The notes beneath the pieces were generated by a model. That model made no database searches. It was not told where the DNA came from and saw nothing but the letters and a program-made list of their open reading frames with translations. DNA of 64,000 nucleotides from Melastoma dodecandrum (taxonomy: Eukaryota > Streptophyta > Magnoliopsida > Myrtales > Melastomataceae). The stretch spans positions 2,542,001 through 2,606,000 of the forward strand of contig JARUPY010000465.1 in the NCBI GenBank assembly GCA_029817715.1. The letters run 5' to 3'. This document shows positions 47,697 through 58,053 of this stretch, in pieces (within the stretch, counting starts at the first letter, position 1; each line of letters begins with the position of its first letter). The position numbers were made by a program, and so were the translations under genes.

Positions 47697-48163
47697 CATG
47701 CTTGTCGTGATATTTCTCGTTCGTGCTGTGAACGAAGAGTGCTTGACCGTGTATGTTCATTCCCTCAGTTATAAAATTGTGTTGGATACTAAAATTGTTT
47801 CGATCGACTGCATAGTGCATAGAAGTGAATTATCTGAACTGAACTACTGTCAATTTGATAGAGATTGAATTATACTTGTCAATTTGAGAGAGATTGAATT
47901 GTTGTGTGCTGTTTGTTGCTTGCTGAAACCCGACACAAATTCAAACAGAATTCATAGGTTTTTTTCTTGCCGAGGTCGAGGTTACCACTTTTAACTGCTT
48001 AGTCACGGTGTCTGAAATACGGATTTCAATCACTCCTAAGTGCTTCAAAATCGATTTTCAATATTCGAAAAAAAAATTGAATTTTAGCATTAGTCAAGTA
48101 GTTCTGAAAGTTACAAACTATAAACTCGCAATAGGATGCTCAACCTTTTAATTCAAGGCGCTC
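47697..48163. other. 3' flank of DUF1421 gene
   Basis: AT-rich downstream sequence with a local near-duplicate (CTGTCAATTTGATAGAGATT and TTGTCAATTTGAGAGAGATT, about 47848-47895). No gene seen. Confidence 0.45.
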
Positions 48164-48172
48164 GTGTATAAT

Positions 48173-48702
48173 GAGTTTTGTTTCATAATGACGTCATTTG
48201 GCGAAATATTTCGCCAAATGACGCAGTTTGAAAAATATTTCGCGAACTAACCCACCGATTTTTGTAAGGCCGACTTCCTTGCAAATTTTTTTTTTATTTG
48301 AGGAAGGCCGACTTCGTAAAAATTAAAAAAAAAAAGAAAAAAAAAATGCCCCGTCCCTCCCCCCAAAGCCCCCTCCCCCCCACCCCCCGCAACCCCCTCC
48401 CAAACCCCCCCACCCCACGACCCCCTCCCAACCCCCCCTCCCCCTCACAGCCCACAACCCCACAAATCCCCCCATCCTCCTTGCACCCCCAACCCTTTAC
48501 GTTTTTTATTTTTTTTTTATTTAATGAAAGTCGGTCTTATTTAAAATTTTTTTTCTTTTTTATTTTTACGAAGTCGGCCTTTGAGAAATTGAAGTCGGCC
48601 TTTGTAAGGCCGATTTTGGTGAGTTAGTTGGCAAAATATTTTCCAAATTACGTCATTTGACGAAATATTTCGCCAAATAACGTCATTATGGAACATAACT
48701 CT
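48173..48702. mobile_element. foldback element G with C-rich core
   Basis: An inverted-repeat element with a 9-bp target duplication, gtgtataat, at 48164-48172 and 48703-48711. The ends are GAGTTTTGTTTCATAATGAC and the complement of AGAGTTATGTTCCATAATGA. Subterminal ATTTGGCGAAATATTTCGCC is itself palindromic. Next come quasi-palindromes of the AAGTCGGCCTTTGTAAGGCC type. In the loop is about 150 bp of C-rich sequence with almost no G (about 48346-48500). It shares end sequence with elements A, D and E. Confidence 0.85.
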
Positions 48703-48711
48703 GTGTATAAT

Positions 48712-49473
48712 GTACTTTTTATAGTTTAAATGTCCCGTTGCGTTAGGACAAATTTTTCTCATAATTAATAATAAAATAAAATGATACCTATAATCTCGTT
48801 CGTATATCCAACAAAATTTCAAAGTAAATCCATTTACCTATTTTCCATCGAATCTATCAAGCCAACGAAATCACATTCGGGGGAAGGGTGTTGTAAGAGC
48901 TGTCCTACCTTCGGTCCTAGTAAAAAAAAAAGACCTTGAAGGGGGACAGATTTTGGTTGGAGGCTTGAGGCGGGAGGAAGGACGGACGGGAGGCTGGAAG
49001 GACTGAAGACTCATATCTGGTTTTGGAGGCGGGCGTCTTAGGTAAGTGGGTTTTTTTAGGGCAGGGGTCGGTTAGGGTGCACTGCCCTCGCCTGACGCCT
49101 AGGGCGCCCCCGGCAAGCGCCTTTGATAACACTGAGTGAGAGATTGGACTATCTGGCGCTTCAGTTGATTGTAGAAAAATTGTCTGCTGTTTGTGCGGAG
49201 TCTGCCGTGGCAGAGGAATCCGGTGGCTTATACTTAGCTGATTCCGGTTGTGCCACAGTGCTGTTAGTGTTGTGTCATATCGAACATTGTTGTTTTTTTA
49301 TTTCCAGTTTGTGTTGATTGTGTCCAGAGTCATGAGTGGTAATTGCTTGGATGTGCCTTTCTTCGCTTGATGGGAAGTTGCTCGAAGGATAATATTTTTT
49401 TTATTACTGTAAAATATTTTGATTTTTAGCTTGCTCTTGCAGGGTTAGTGGTATAGAAACTGCGAATGCAGAC
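48712..49473. other. intergenic 5' of SirB
   Basis: AT-rich at first, then a repeat-like stretch (about 48930-49135) ending GGCAAGCGCCTTTGATAACACT, a word typical of interspersed plant repeats in my experience. About 340 bp before the SirB start shows only short frames. Confidence 0.4.
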
Positions 49474-50790
49474 ATGGCCGTTGCACCATCATTTGATGTT
49501 CCGAGGTGAAGTAGCTGATTGCTGGCAATATTACCGAGTACTATTCTAGTTACTTAATATCTTATGTTTGAATGTTGATTTTTATTTTTATTTTTATTTA
49601 TTTTTTTATTTTAAAAAGAAAGCTCTTTGGCGAGCAAAACAGCAGTGAATTTGGACCTGCCAATCCCTGCTTTATTAAAACTTCCCAGAGATTCCTTGAG
49701 ATTGAGGAGTCAGAACATGTCAATTAGCTCAGGCCAGAAAAAACCTGATAGTGGAGTGTTGCGAGATCTACATAGACTCGGTAGAAAAGATGGTGTTATA
49801 ATTGTTGACCATGGATCTAGGCGGCAAGCATCAAACCTTATGTTGAGTAAGCGAACTGTCCAATCCTGGATTTTGAAGAATTAATTTCATTCTGTGATTG
49901 TGAGATAGTTGTTTTTTGTTGTTATGATGGAAGGTTATTCTCAAAATTGCAGATGAATTTGTGGCCATGTTTCAAAAGAAAACGGGTTATGCGATTGTCG
50001 AGCCAGCTCATATGGTAACAATTTCTGTCCCCTGGCAGTTTCTTAGGAAACATACATATTTTTTTGCATGGTCTTGCCATTCTTTGTGCTGCACATTGCA
50101 AGTGAGGTTTCCAGGGAGCACCCTTATTATCAATCAACGAGCCTTCTATAAGAAATTAGTTTTGTTGATTAGTTCCTTGCTTGATTTCATGGCCGTTCCG
50201 GTAATGGGTGTGATTCAGGAACTGGCAGAGCCATCAATAAAAGATGCATTTGATTTATGCATCAGTAAGGGCGTGACTCGTGTGATTGTCAGCCCATTCT
50301 TTCTCTTCCCTGGGCGGCATTGGCACAAGGTACCAGTTTATGCTTATCCACTGGAAATGTCATCTTCTACAGTGTTGCCTGATAGAAGTCTTGGCAGTCA
50401 TGGCCGTGATTGTGGTTGCTATTTCGTAGGATATTCCTTCCTTAACCGCTGAAGCTGCGAGTCACCACCCAGGCGTGTCGTATATTGTAACTGCTCCGCT
50501 TGGCCTGCACGAGCTACTTGTGGTATGAAATTTCGTCATTTTCTTAGCTTGGATATGCTTGTGTTGAAATTTGAGCCATCCATGCAAGTAAATGGCTGGT
50601 GTCGTCTGCTTTGGACTGTATCAGGCTCCCGCATCGAGAGGTTTTCATGTTTCACTAATTTGTATATAACGTGCAGGATGTTGTTAACGACAGGATCATG
50701 CACTGCCTAAGCCATGTCGCTGGGGACGCAGATGAATGCGAAGTATGTGCAGAAACTGGCAGATGTAGGGTGTATCGTTCCGATGAATGA
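49474..50790 (+). CDS. SIRB: sirohydrochlorin ferrochelatase SirB, chloroplast
   Basis: This enzyme inserts Fe2+ into sirohydrochlorin, the last step of siroheme synthesis in plastids; siroheme serves nitrite and sulfite reductases. Six exons (49474-49505, 49623-49846, 49953-50014, 50219-50329, 50430-50522, 50677-50790) give 211 aa. The start is the ATG of a 32-bp first exon (MAVAPSFDVPR); exon 2 alone has no in-frame ATG near its start. An N-terminal plastid transit region precedes the CbiX-type core: GVIIVDHGSRRQASNLML (metal-binding His), EPAHMELAEPSI, RVIVSPFFLFPGRHW. The C-terminal tail CEVCAETGRCRVY carries the Cys residues of the plant [2Fe-2S] cluster, with DADEC just before. The stop codon is only 92 bp from the stop of the convergent J-domain gene. 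Confidence 0.93.
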
Positions 50791-50882
50791 GAGAATCCTG
50801 GTGAACCCTTTGATCAATCTATGTGCTTCTATACAGTGAAAGCTATACAGACGTGATCCTATGCTTCTTTCATTTGCCTCAT

Positions 50883-52115
50883 CTACTTATCCTTCCAAAT
50901 GTTTGAATTCAATCCTTTGATGAAATCCCAAACCATTGAGAACCTCTCCCTCCTCATCTTTGCGCTTGCGTCCATCCTCGCCTTGGCCTGTGCTGGCGAT
51001 TCTTCCTCGACCGGCGCAGAAGCTGCATCTTATTCTGGCCAAATTTAGGAACAGAGTGGTATGTCCAAGAACTACCAACTGTGGACTGAATTTGTCATAC
51101 TGACCGTATTCTGTGGCATTCTGCCGTTCCATTTCTTTAGTGAAGGCCTTTGCAGCTGCGAACACATTCGATGGTCTCTCCCATCCTCCACCAAAGACTC
51201 CATAACCGTCCTTTGTCCGCGGGCGAACAACAAATTCGAGGACTGGTAGGTCTTCTCTGTCAACCCAGTGTATGCAGTTCACAGGACATGAATCCACCGA
51301 TACCTGCTCATAAAGGACATGGCTGATTTTACGGCTCCTATACCTCAATTTTTGTAACATAGTGTAAAGAAATTGTTGAAGAAGCTTATTCACCTCCAGC
51401 TTTTGGTCATCATCCCCGTACTGAATCCTCACTCGAGCACATCCGAGCTCGTCGTCCATTACGAACGTGTTACTCGCGTTATGCACACATTCTCTGCATC
51501 CTGTAACCAGCCAAGATTACAATAAACCAAAGCTAATCATATTCTGCCTCGTCAATAACGATCTGTTACAGATTGGCAGAAAAATTCGACCTATGCAAGC
51601 ATTTTCATCCACGAACAACGCCTGAGGTCTAAGGGGTCCTCGCCATGAACTGTAACCGACGGCCTCGCTAGTCCCTCTTCTTCCTGACCTGCCAGCAGAA
51701 GCATTGCAATCCCTCCGGAGGTCCTCCCTCATCAGCACTCTATAGGCTTCATTCAACTTCAGCGTATACTCATGACCCTACAAGTAGACAAAGAAGCGCA
51801 CCGATCATTCCAACAACAAGATTGAACAGACTCAACAATTCAACGGCAATCATACACAGAAACTGTAAAACCAAAGCTCGCCTTCTGGCCAGCGACGTCA
51901 GGGTGGTGTCTCTTCTGAAGGTTCCGGTAAGCCTCCTTGATCTCCAGTGAGGTCGAGTCAGGCGACACCCCAAGCAGGGTGTAGTAATCCCTATCCGAAC
52001 CGAACTTCAAATCCCTCCGACCCTTGGCTCTGCAACACTTAATCACCCCGGTCCTTCGCCTGGTTCCGTTCAAATCAAATGAAGGATGGTTGATTGCTCC
52101 AGCACTTACTGCCAT
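50883..52115 (-). CDS. plastid-type J-domain plus ferredoxin-like [4Fe-4S] protein (DJC76/77/82 group)
   Basis: Five exons (52115-51882, 51777-51591, 51500-51394, 51303-51105, 51022-50883) give 288 aa. An N-terminal transit-like region is followed by a J-domain (DYYTLLGVSPDSTSLEIKEA, then the HPD of RHHPDVAGQ), which would stimulate an Hsp70. A ferredoxin-like centre follows (CIGCRECVHNA, later DSCPVNCIHWV), with Cys spacing for an iron-sulfur cluster. The C-terminus ends SMVWDFIKGLNSNIWKDK. This domain combination defines the Arabidopsis DJC76, DJC77 and DJC82 chloroplast proteins; which one is orthologous is not clear. Intron 1 appears to use a GC donor (51881-51880). Intron 3 (90 bp) has no stop and keeps frame, so its retention would add 30 residues. 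The ORF read straight through intron 4 ends in an unrelated tail, so splicing there is needed. Confidence 0.88.
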
Positions 52116-52438
52116 TTTCTTAGAACTTCAAAATTCTCTCCTTGAACCATTTGAGATATTTTCTTCCCATAGTTTTTATGAAATGAAGTTTGTTTAAATT
52201 CATTTTTTTATTTTTTTGTGGATATTATACGGGTGGTATATGCACTCTTGGACATCAACGCCAAAGGAGCGAAAGAGATTTATTCTCCTCTTTCTAATAT
52301 GGGACCATATATCGCTATTGAAACGCCCATTCCAACTGCACTAATTCTTCACGATTATTACAAAACGAATGATTGGTTATCCCCGGTAGCGAAGCGATGC
52401 AATACTACTAGTAGAAGCCGCCGATCTCCTCCGGGAAC
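52116..52438 (-). promoter_or_regulatory. upstream region of the J-domain gene
   Basis: 323 bp between the J-domain gene start and the NRT2 stop codon, both on the minus strand. It must contain the J-domain promoter and the NRT2 3' untranslated region. No specific motif is assigned. Confidence 0.35.
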
Positions 52439-54382
52439 TCATCGGGGAAGGAGACGGTAATGCTCCTCGGACGAGACTTCTTGTCCTACCAAGGATGGGC
52501 CACGGAACATGCCGCCCAAACGGGGGAAGCGGATGAGGGCGATGGGGAGCGTGAAGGCGATTATCATCAGACCCATGAGGGAAATACCGGTTTCCTTGGA
52601 GAAGCGTTGAGATCCGGAGAACAGCAGCAGTTGCATCACAACGGCGCCTGTCGTTCCCCCGCTGCCGGTCAGCCCGGACACCACTCCCAACGACCTGGTC
52701 ATATGAAATGGACAACCAAGACCAAGTAAAACGTTCAATACAGCGGTTCTTTTAAGTAACGCGATTCTTTCTCTCTTCTTTCATTGTCATCTCCTACCAA
52801 ACATTAAATGTTCTGTGTGTTGCCCGGTCGGTCCTCTGTTTTCTTCTCATCTTTTAAGGATGTTAGTAGAGTTAATTTTGGTTCGGTTGGTGTCCATCCA
52901 TTTCCCTCCTAAATAAAAATAGAGGGTACGATAAAGAAATTGTTTCTTCTCTCTTCGGGTATATGTAAAAGATTCGATGCCGATTTGTTAAAAAGGTGAG
53001 GAAATATTTTTCCTAAAACTAAAGGTTTCGCTAACAATAGTTTCATGAATTATAGTAAATAATTAAAATACGACGAAAATCTAACATGTGACCATGCAGA
53101 TGCACGTAATCAAGTAATAAAGAGTATGAAAACCGAGGGGGACTAACCTTTTGGAAACGAAGGGGACGATCCCGAACGTCATCCCAGCGGCCGCCTGGAC
53201 CAGCAACCCGAAGCAGCACACGACTGTCGCAGCCACAAAGAGAGACCCCGCCCTCCCTAGGGCGACACAAGCCACCCCCGCCGCCGTCTGCGTCACCCAC
53301 AGTGCCCACAGCCTCCCCCTCATCCCGAACCTCCTCCCCATCTCGTCCGACACCACCCCTCCCATTGGCCTGGAAATGCAGTTGGCCGTCCCGAACAATG
53401 CCGCGAGCACCCCCGCCGTCTGGACCCCGACGCCGAATCGCTCGTAGAAGTACCCGGCGATCACGTTGTCCGTCGTCAGCTCCGCCCCGAAACTGTAACC
53501 ATACGTTAGTGCCAATATCCACCCCCTGTAGTTACTCAGACCGTTCCATAAAACAGCCCAAATGCTGTCAACATCATCATCGCCGTTGTTGTCATTACTG
53601 TTGTAGTTAGAGTTGGGATTTTTGTCATGGAAGTTATTGACGGTGTGGAAGTGATTAGCTTGATGAGGTTGTGGTTGGATGGGTTTGTGCTGTCTGAAGG
53701 TGCCACGTGGCATGTCCTGCCCGAACGACAGGACCAAAAACGCGGTCATGGTTTGGAACAGAGCCGGGACTACAAACGAAGCTCGCCACGCAGTGTGGGA
53801 GGACACGTGGAACGCGTTCGTTAACAGGTAGAAGACGAGGGGCATAACCAGCTGGGTCAGCCCCGACCCGACGTTGGCCCACCCGGCGGACACCCCGTTG
53901 GCCAGGCCGACGACGGAGGGGGCGAACATGGAGCTGATCCAGAACTGGTTCGAGACGAAGTTGGCGATCGAGAACCCAACGAGGAACCTCACGAGGATGA
54001 ACGACCCCGGGCCGGTGACGAGCCCCGCGGAGAGCACAAAGGGGGCAGTGAGGAGGGAGAGGGAGGCGGAGGCGACACGGGGGCCGACGGCGTCGCATAC
54101 GGGGCCCATGACGAAGCGGGAGAGGATGGCACCGGCGAAGGAAGCAATCCCGGCACGTCCAATGTCCTCGGGGGTGAGGCCGAGGTCATGACGGATGACG
54201 GGGAGGAGGGGAGGGATGGAGAAGGTGGAGAAGAAGTTGGAGAAGAGGGAGAGCCAGGCGAGGTGGAAGGCGAGCATGTGGGGGGAGGAGGCAGTGAAAG
54301 GCCTGAAGGAGGTGGCACGGCCGTCTTCGTCAACGGGGATGGTTGGCTGCGGCGGGGCATGAGTACCGCCAGGTTTTTCCAT
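52439..54382 (-). CDS. NRT2.7: NRT2-family high-affinity nitrate transporter (NRT2.7-like)
   Basis: A major-facilitator nitrate transporter; NRT2.7 in Arabidopsis loads nitrate into seed vacuoles. Two exons (54382-53148, 52694-52439) give 496 aa. The N-terminus TIPVDEDGRATSFRPF and the first helix LAWLSLFSNFFSTFSIPPLL match NRT2.7. About 12 hydrophobic helices are visible, including the nitrate signature region GVSAGWANVGSGLTQLVMP and, in the second half, FGTANCISRPMGGVVSDEMG. A hydrophilic central loop (about residues 240-275) is rich in His, Asn, Gln and Asp, with an NSNYNSNDNNGDDD stretch that is unusual. The C-terminus is short (EEHYRLLPR), as in NRT2.7 and unlike the long tails of NRT2.1. 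Coding GC is high, in contrast to the AT-rich introns nearby. Confidence 0.93.
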
Positions 54383-55493
54383 TTTGGAGGAGTAAATTGG
54401 TGGTGCAGGGGAGTGAAGTCCAAGAAGAGAGGAGGGTGGGGGGAGGTTTTTTTATGGAGCTACGAGGTTTTGTTTTCTTCGATAAGGGGGCGACGGAAGA
54501 AAGATCATGTGGACACAATTTCGAAAAAGGATCGTTATTTGGAGGGGTTGGTAAAGGGAAGTTGTGATCTGAGGTTTCCACTGTCCCTTTGTCTTAAAGG
54601 GAAGCTTCCTGGAATTTTACAGTCCCTTTCCTTATATCTTTCTCTCTCTCTCACTCTTTGTTACTTTCCATCGGAATCCAAAAAATAGAGCGGAATAAAC
54701 ACCCCCGCGGTCCATTCTTTTGTCGTGATTTCAGTTAGAGGAGGAAAGGTTTTCAAAATTTGGAAATACGTTTCCGGGTTTGCAAAAAACTCTATCGAAG
54801 TCGGTTGTTAACCATGATACTTAATTTATATAAAAAAATTGTGATTCTCGGTTGCAACACTAACTCGAAAATGTATATCGCAATTGAAATTACTTTTTTT
54901 TTTTAAATTTTGCAAAACTATTTTTTTCAACTAATCTTGTCGTGCAATCCTCGAAAATGATTGCCGTGAATGTCCCCCCCCCCCCCGGGTTAGTGGTGCC
55001 GGTGGACATGGACTTGAACGATCGATCAGAGAGAATTAAAATTTAAATAATAATAATGGGAGGGGATAAAGATTGGAATGAAAGCAAATCTGCTCTATAT
55101 TCCTAAAATAAGGCACTGGGGATCATCCCCAGATTGCAGGCTCAAAATCAGCCCACCCACCAAGCGTACTGCATGAATGAGCCTCACGGCCCATAAGGGC
55201 TAACGAACACGTGATGATTAAACTCAGATTATAAAACGATGTTAAAATGATAGGCACGTCTACGTGTTATTACCATAAGCGGATAATTAATGTGTTGCCT
55301 GATTAGACTGAGACCCCCACCCCCTCCGACAATGCTCGTACGCACGCGAACCTCGTCGTTTATTCCATCCCCATATGATCCTTTTTCTCCCTCCCCCGCA
55401 TTTTATTCGCCTTGTCCCCCCCCCCTCCCCCGGCACACTCGATAAAAAGCACACACACCCCACCCCACTAACCCCCGCCGCAACGCATCGCCA
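54383..55493. other. divergent intergenic region between NRT2.7 and GDSL genes
   Basis: It holds the promoters of two divergently transcribed genes. Low-complexity stretches include a CT run near 54635-54658 and a C homopolymer of about 14 at 54974-54987. A TATA-like gataaaaag lies near 55441, about 50 bp before the GDSL start. No gene seen. Confidence 0.45.
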
Positions 55494-57056
55494 ATGGCCG
55501 TCCTGTGGCTTCTCCTGGCCACACTGTCGTTTGCCGCCCTCGGGAAGGCCGCCGCAGACGGCTTGCCGCCCTGCGACTTCCCAGCGCTTTACAACTTCGG
55601 CGACTCCAACTCCGACACCGGCGGCATCTCCGCTGCCTTCTCCCCTATCTCAACCCCTTACGGCACCAGGTTCTTCGGCAAGCCCGCCGGCCGGGACGCC
55701 GACGGCCGCCTCATTGTGGACTTTATAGGTATGAACAGCCGCTTTCCTTTCCCCCCTTTTTTCTCTTTTTCTTTGTAAAGCTCAGCACAGGAGGTCGTTA
55801 TGCCGCGACATCTGGAATATTCTGCCGCTGTGTAAAGATATATACCCTGCTCAATCTGTTACGCGGTGGCTTTGTTTTTTGTAGCTGAGCAGGTGAAGGT
55901 GCCGTACTTGAGCGCGTACTTGAACTCGCTGGGCACGAATTACAGGCACGGTGCGAACTTCGCTACTGGTGGTTCGACAATAAGGAGGCAGAATGAGACC
56001 ATATTCGAGTACGGGATTAGCCCCTTCTCTCTGGATATGCAGATCGTTCAGTTCGATCAGTTCAAGGACAGGACTGCCGAAATGTTCGCTCAAGGTGATG
56101 GGTTCATATGATCTCGAGGGGTGTTTCTCCTATTCGATTTTCTGCTTGTTTGGGAATGAAATTGGCCGGTTCCTCATTTTCATTTCTCTTCTGACAGGAA
56201 AGGATTCTGGGGAGAGAGGGAGATTGCCGGTACCGGGAGAATTCGCCAAGGCTCTTTACACGTTCGATATTGGACAGAATGATCTTTCAGTCGGGTTTAG
56301 GAAGCTTAGCTCTGATCAGCTGAAGGCGGCTCTGCCGGACATAGTGAGCCAGTTAGCATCTGCCGTTCAGGTAAGCCAGTTTAAGATTTTGCTTTTAGTC
56401 ACCAAGTGAGCGAAGTCGGTGAAAGTTGTGCGTTTTCTGGCACTGCAGAATATATACGATCGTGGAGGAAGGTCGTTCTGGATACACAACACAGGCCCGA
56501 TCGGGTGCTTGCCGACAAACTTCTTCTACAACCACAACCCCCCGCCTGGTTACCTCGATGACCACGGCTGCGTCAAGACTCAGAATGAGATGGCCATAGA
56601 GTTGAACAGGCAAATCAAAGAAATGGTGATCAAGCTGAGAGGACAACTCAAGGACGCAGCGATCACCTACGTCGACGTCTTCACGGCGAAGTTCGGACTC
56701 ATCGGCAATGCCAAGGCCGAAGGTAAGCAAAACCGTTTCTCGTGATGATCTGAGAGGGGAACTCGATCAATATCGAGATTAACATCCGAGTCCTCCCGCG
56801 TCTTCCAGGATTCGCCGATCCATTCAAGGTTTGCTGCGGTTACCACGAGAACTACGACCACATCTGGTGCGGCAGCAAAGGGATGGTGAACGGGACGGAA
56901 GTGTACGGCGGTTCTTGCGAAAGCCCGGCCACTTATATCAGCTGGGATGGAGTCCATTACACCGAGGGGGCCAACCACTGGGTCGCTAATCGCATACTCA
57001 ACGGTTCGCTGTCCGATCCGCCGATCCCAATCACTCTCGCCTGTCATCGTGTTTAG
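55494..57056 (+). CDS. GDSL esterase/lipase, secreted
   Basis: A GDSL-type serine hydrolase of the SGNH fold, probably secreted to the cell wall; the natural substrate is unknown. Five exons (55494-55728, 55885-56094, 56198-56370, 56449-56722, 56809-57056) give 379 aa. A signal peptide (MAVLWLLLATLSFAALGKA) is followed by block I YNFGDSNSDTGG (catalytic Ser), block II GANFATGGST (Gly), block III FDIGQNDLSVG (Asn) and block V SWDGVHYTEGAN (catalytic Asp and His). The sequence is very close to Arabidopsis At5g14450. All catalytic residues are present and the length is normal. Confidence 0.95.
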
Positions 57057-58053
57057 GGACGAGAAATTAAGCGTCTGTCATGGAGCAGAGACATTTTCGG
57101 ATTCTTGACTGTCCTTAGAATAAGAAAAGTATTGTTCGAATCCAATCGATAGTCAAGTATTGATGTCAAGGCCGTTCAGATTTCAGACTACCAGAGGTAG
57201 TCAAGGACTCTTGGGTAGAAAGCGGCCACAGATATACCCAAGCAACCAAACTATTTCAGAGGAGGATAACAAAATGAAATATCTTTAAGAACTTAGGACG
57301 TATCGGTGCAATTAGACACAGTGAGCATAGTTAGACATGTAACACGAGTTTAATCCTATCCATCATTGAGAAATACAGGCCACTCTATCGACCACATTAA
57401 GCCAGCCGTTACTATTTTGACTTAATTTATTTATTGAATTTATATATTTCACCTTACAGCCGGTACTATAAATAACTCACGATTCGAATTCACTTCTCAT
57501 TTCGTATTCCGATTACTCGCTGGTGAAGAATCACTCCGACGAACGCGCATCTCCTTCTCTAGCCACTCGTGGCTTCCATGGTCTTCGCGTTGACGATCCC
57601 TATCAGCTAGGAGCCGTTGCTCGCTCTCCGGTTTTGATCGCCAGTTGCGAACTCACTGCTACGGTCGAACGCCTGGTTACTCGGATCGGACAGTATTGAA
57701 GGGGTTTTGGCGGATTGCCGTCTACTGGTAGTTCGATTTTTAGAATTTTAAGCAATTTTACTTGTTTCTTGATGGATTTCGAGCTGATTTTGGCATGCCT
57801 GAGGCTGGGCGTCTGGTGTGAGGGAGATTTTGGCGATGTGGTATTGAGAGTTGTCTTCGATCGCGTTATTCTGAAGAACTGAAATCCTTAGTATATCCGC
57901 GGTCTGATTAACTGTGTTTATTAGTGCATGCTAGCAGCAGGAGTATTGTATATATTTTTGGAGTAATGTGCCATTAAAGATCGAGTTGCTAGCTGTGCTA
58001 CCAGTGACCATTTGTGTTTTTCTCCATAAATTCTTCAAAGGTTGAGGTCAAGC
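57057..58053. other. gap between GDSL and HFM1 genes
   Basis: GDSL 3' flank, a dispersed-repeat copy at about 57290-57445, then the probable HFM1 promoter and leader (57480-58053). A 5' leader intron ending caaag just before the start codon is possible but not shown. Confidence 0.45.
57290..57445. repeat. dispersed repeat, copy 2
   Basis: A shorter relative of 13355-13690. It shares TCGGTGCAATTA, ATAGTTAGACATGTAACA, GACCACATTA and TATTTTGACTTAATTTATTT in the same order. No terminal repeats or duplicated target could be fixed. Confidence 0.5.
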
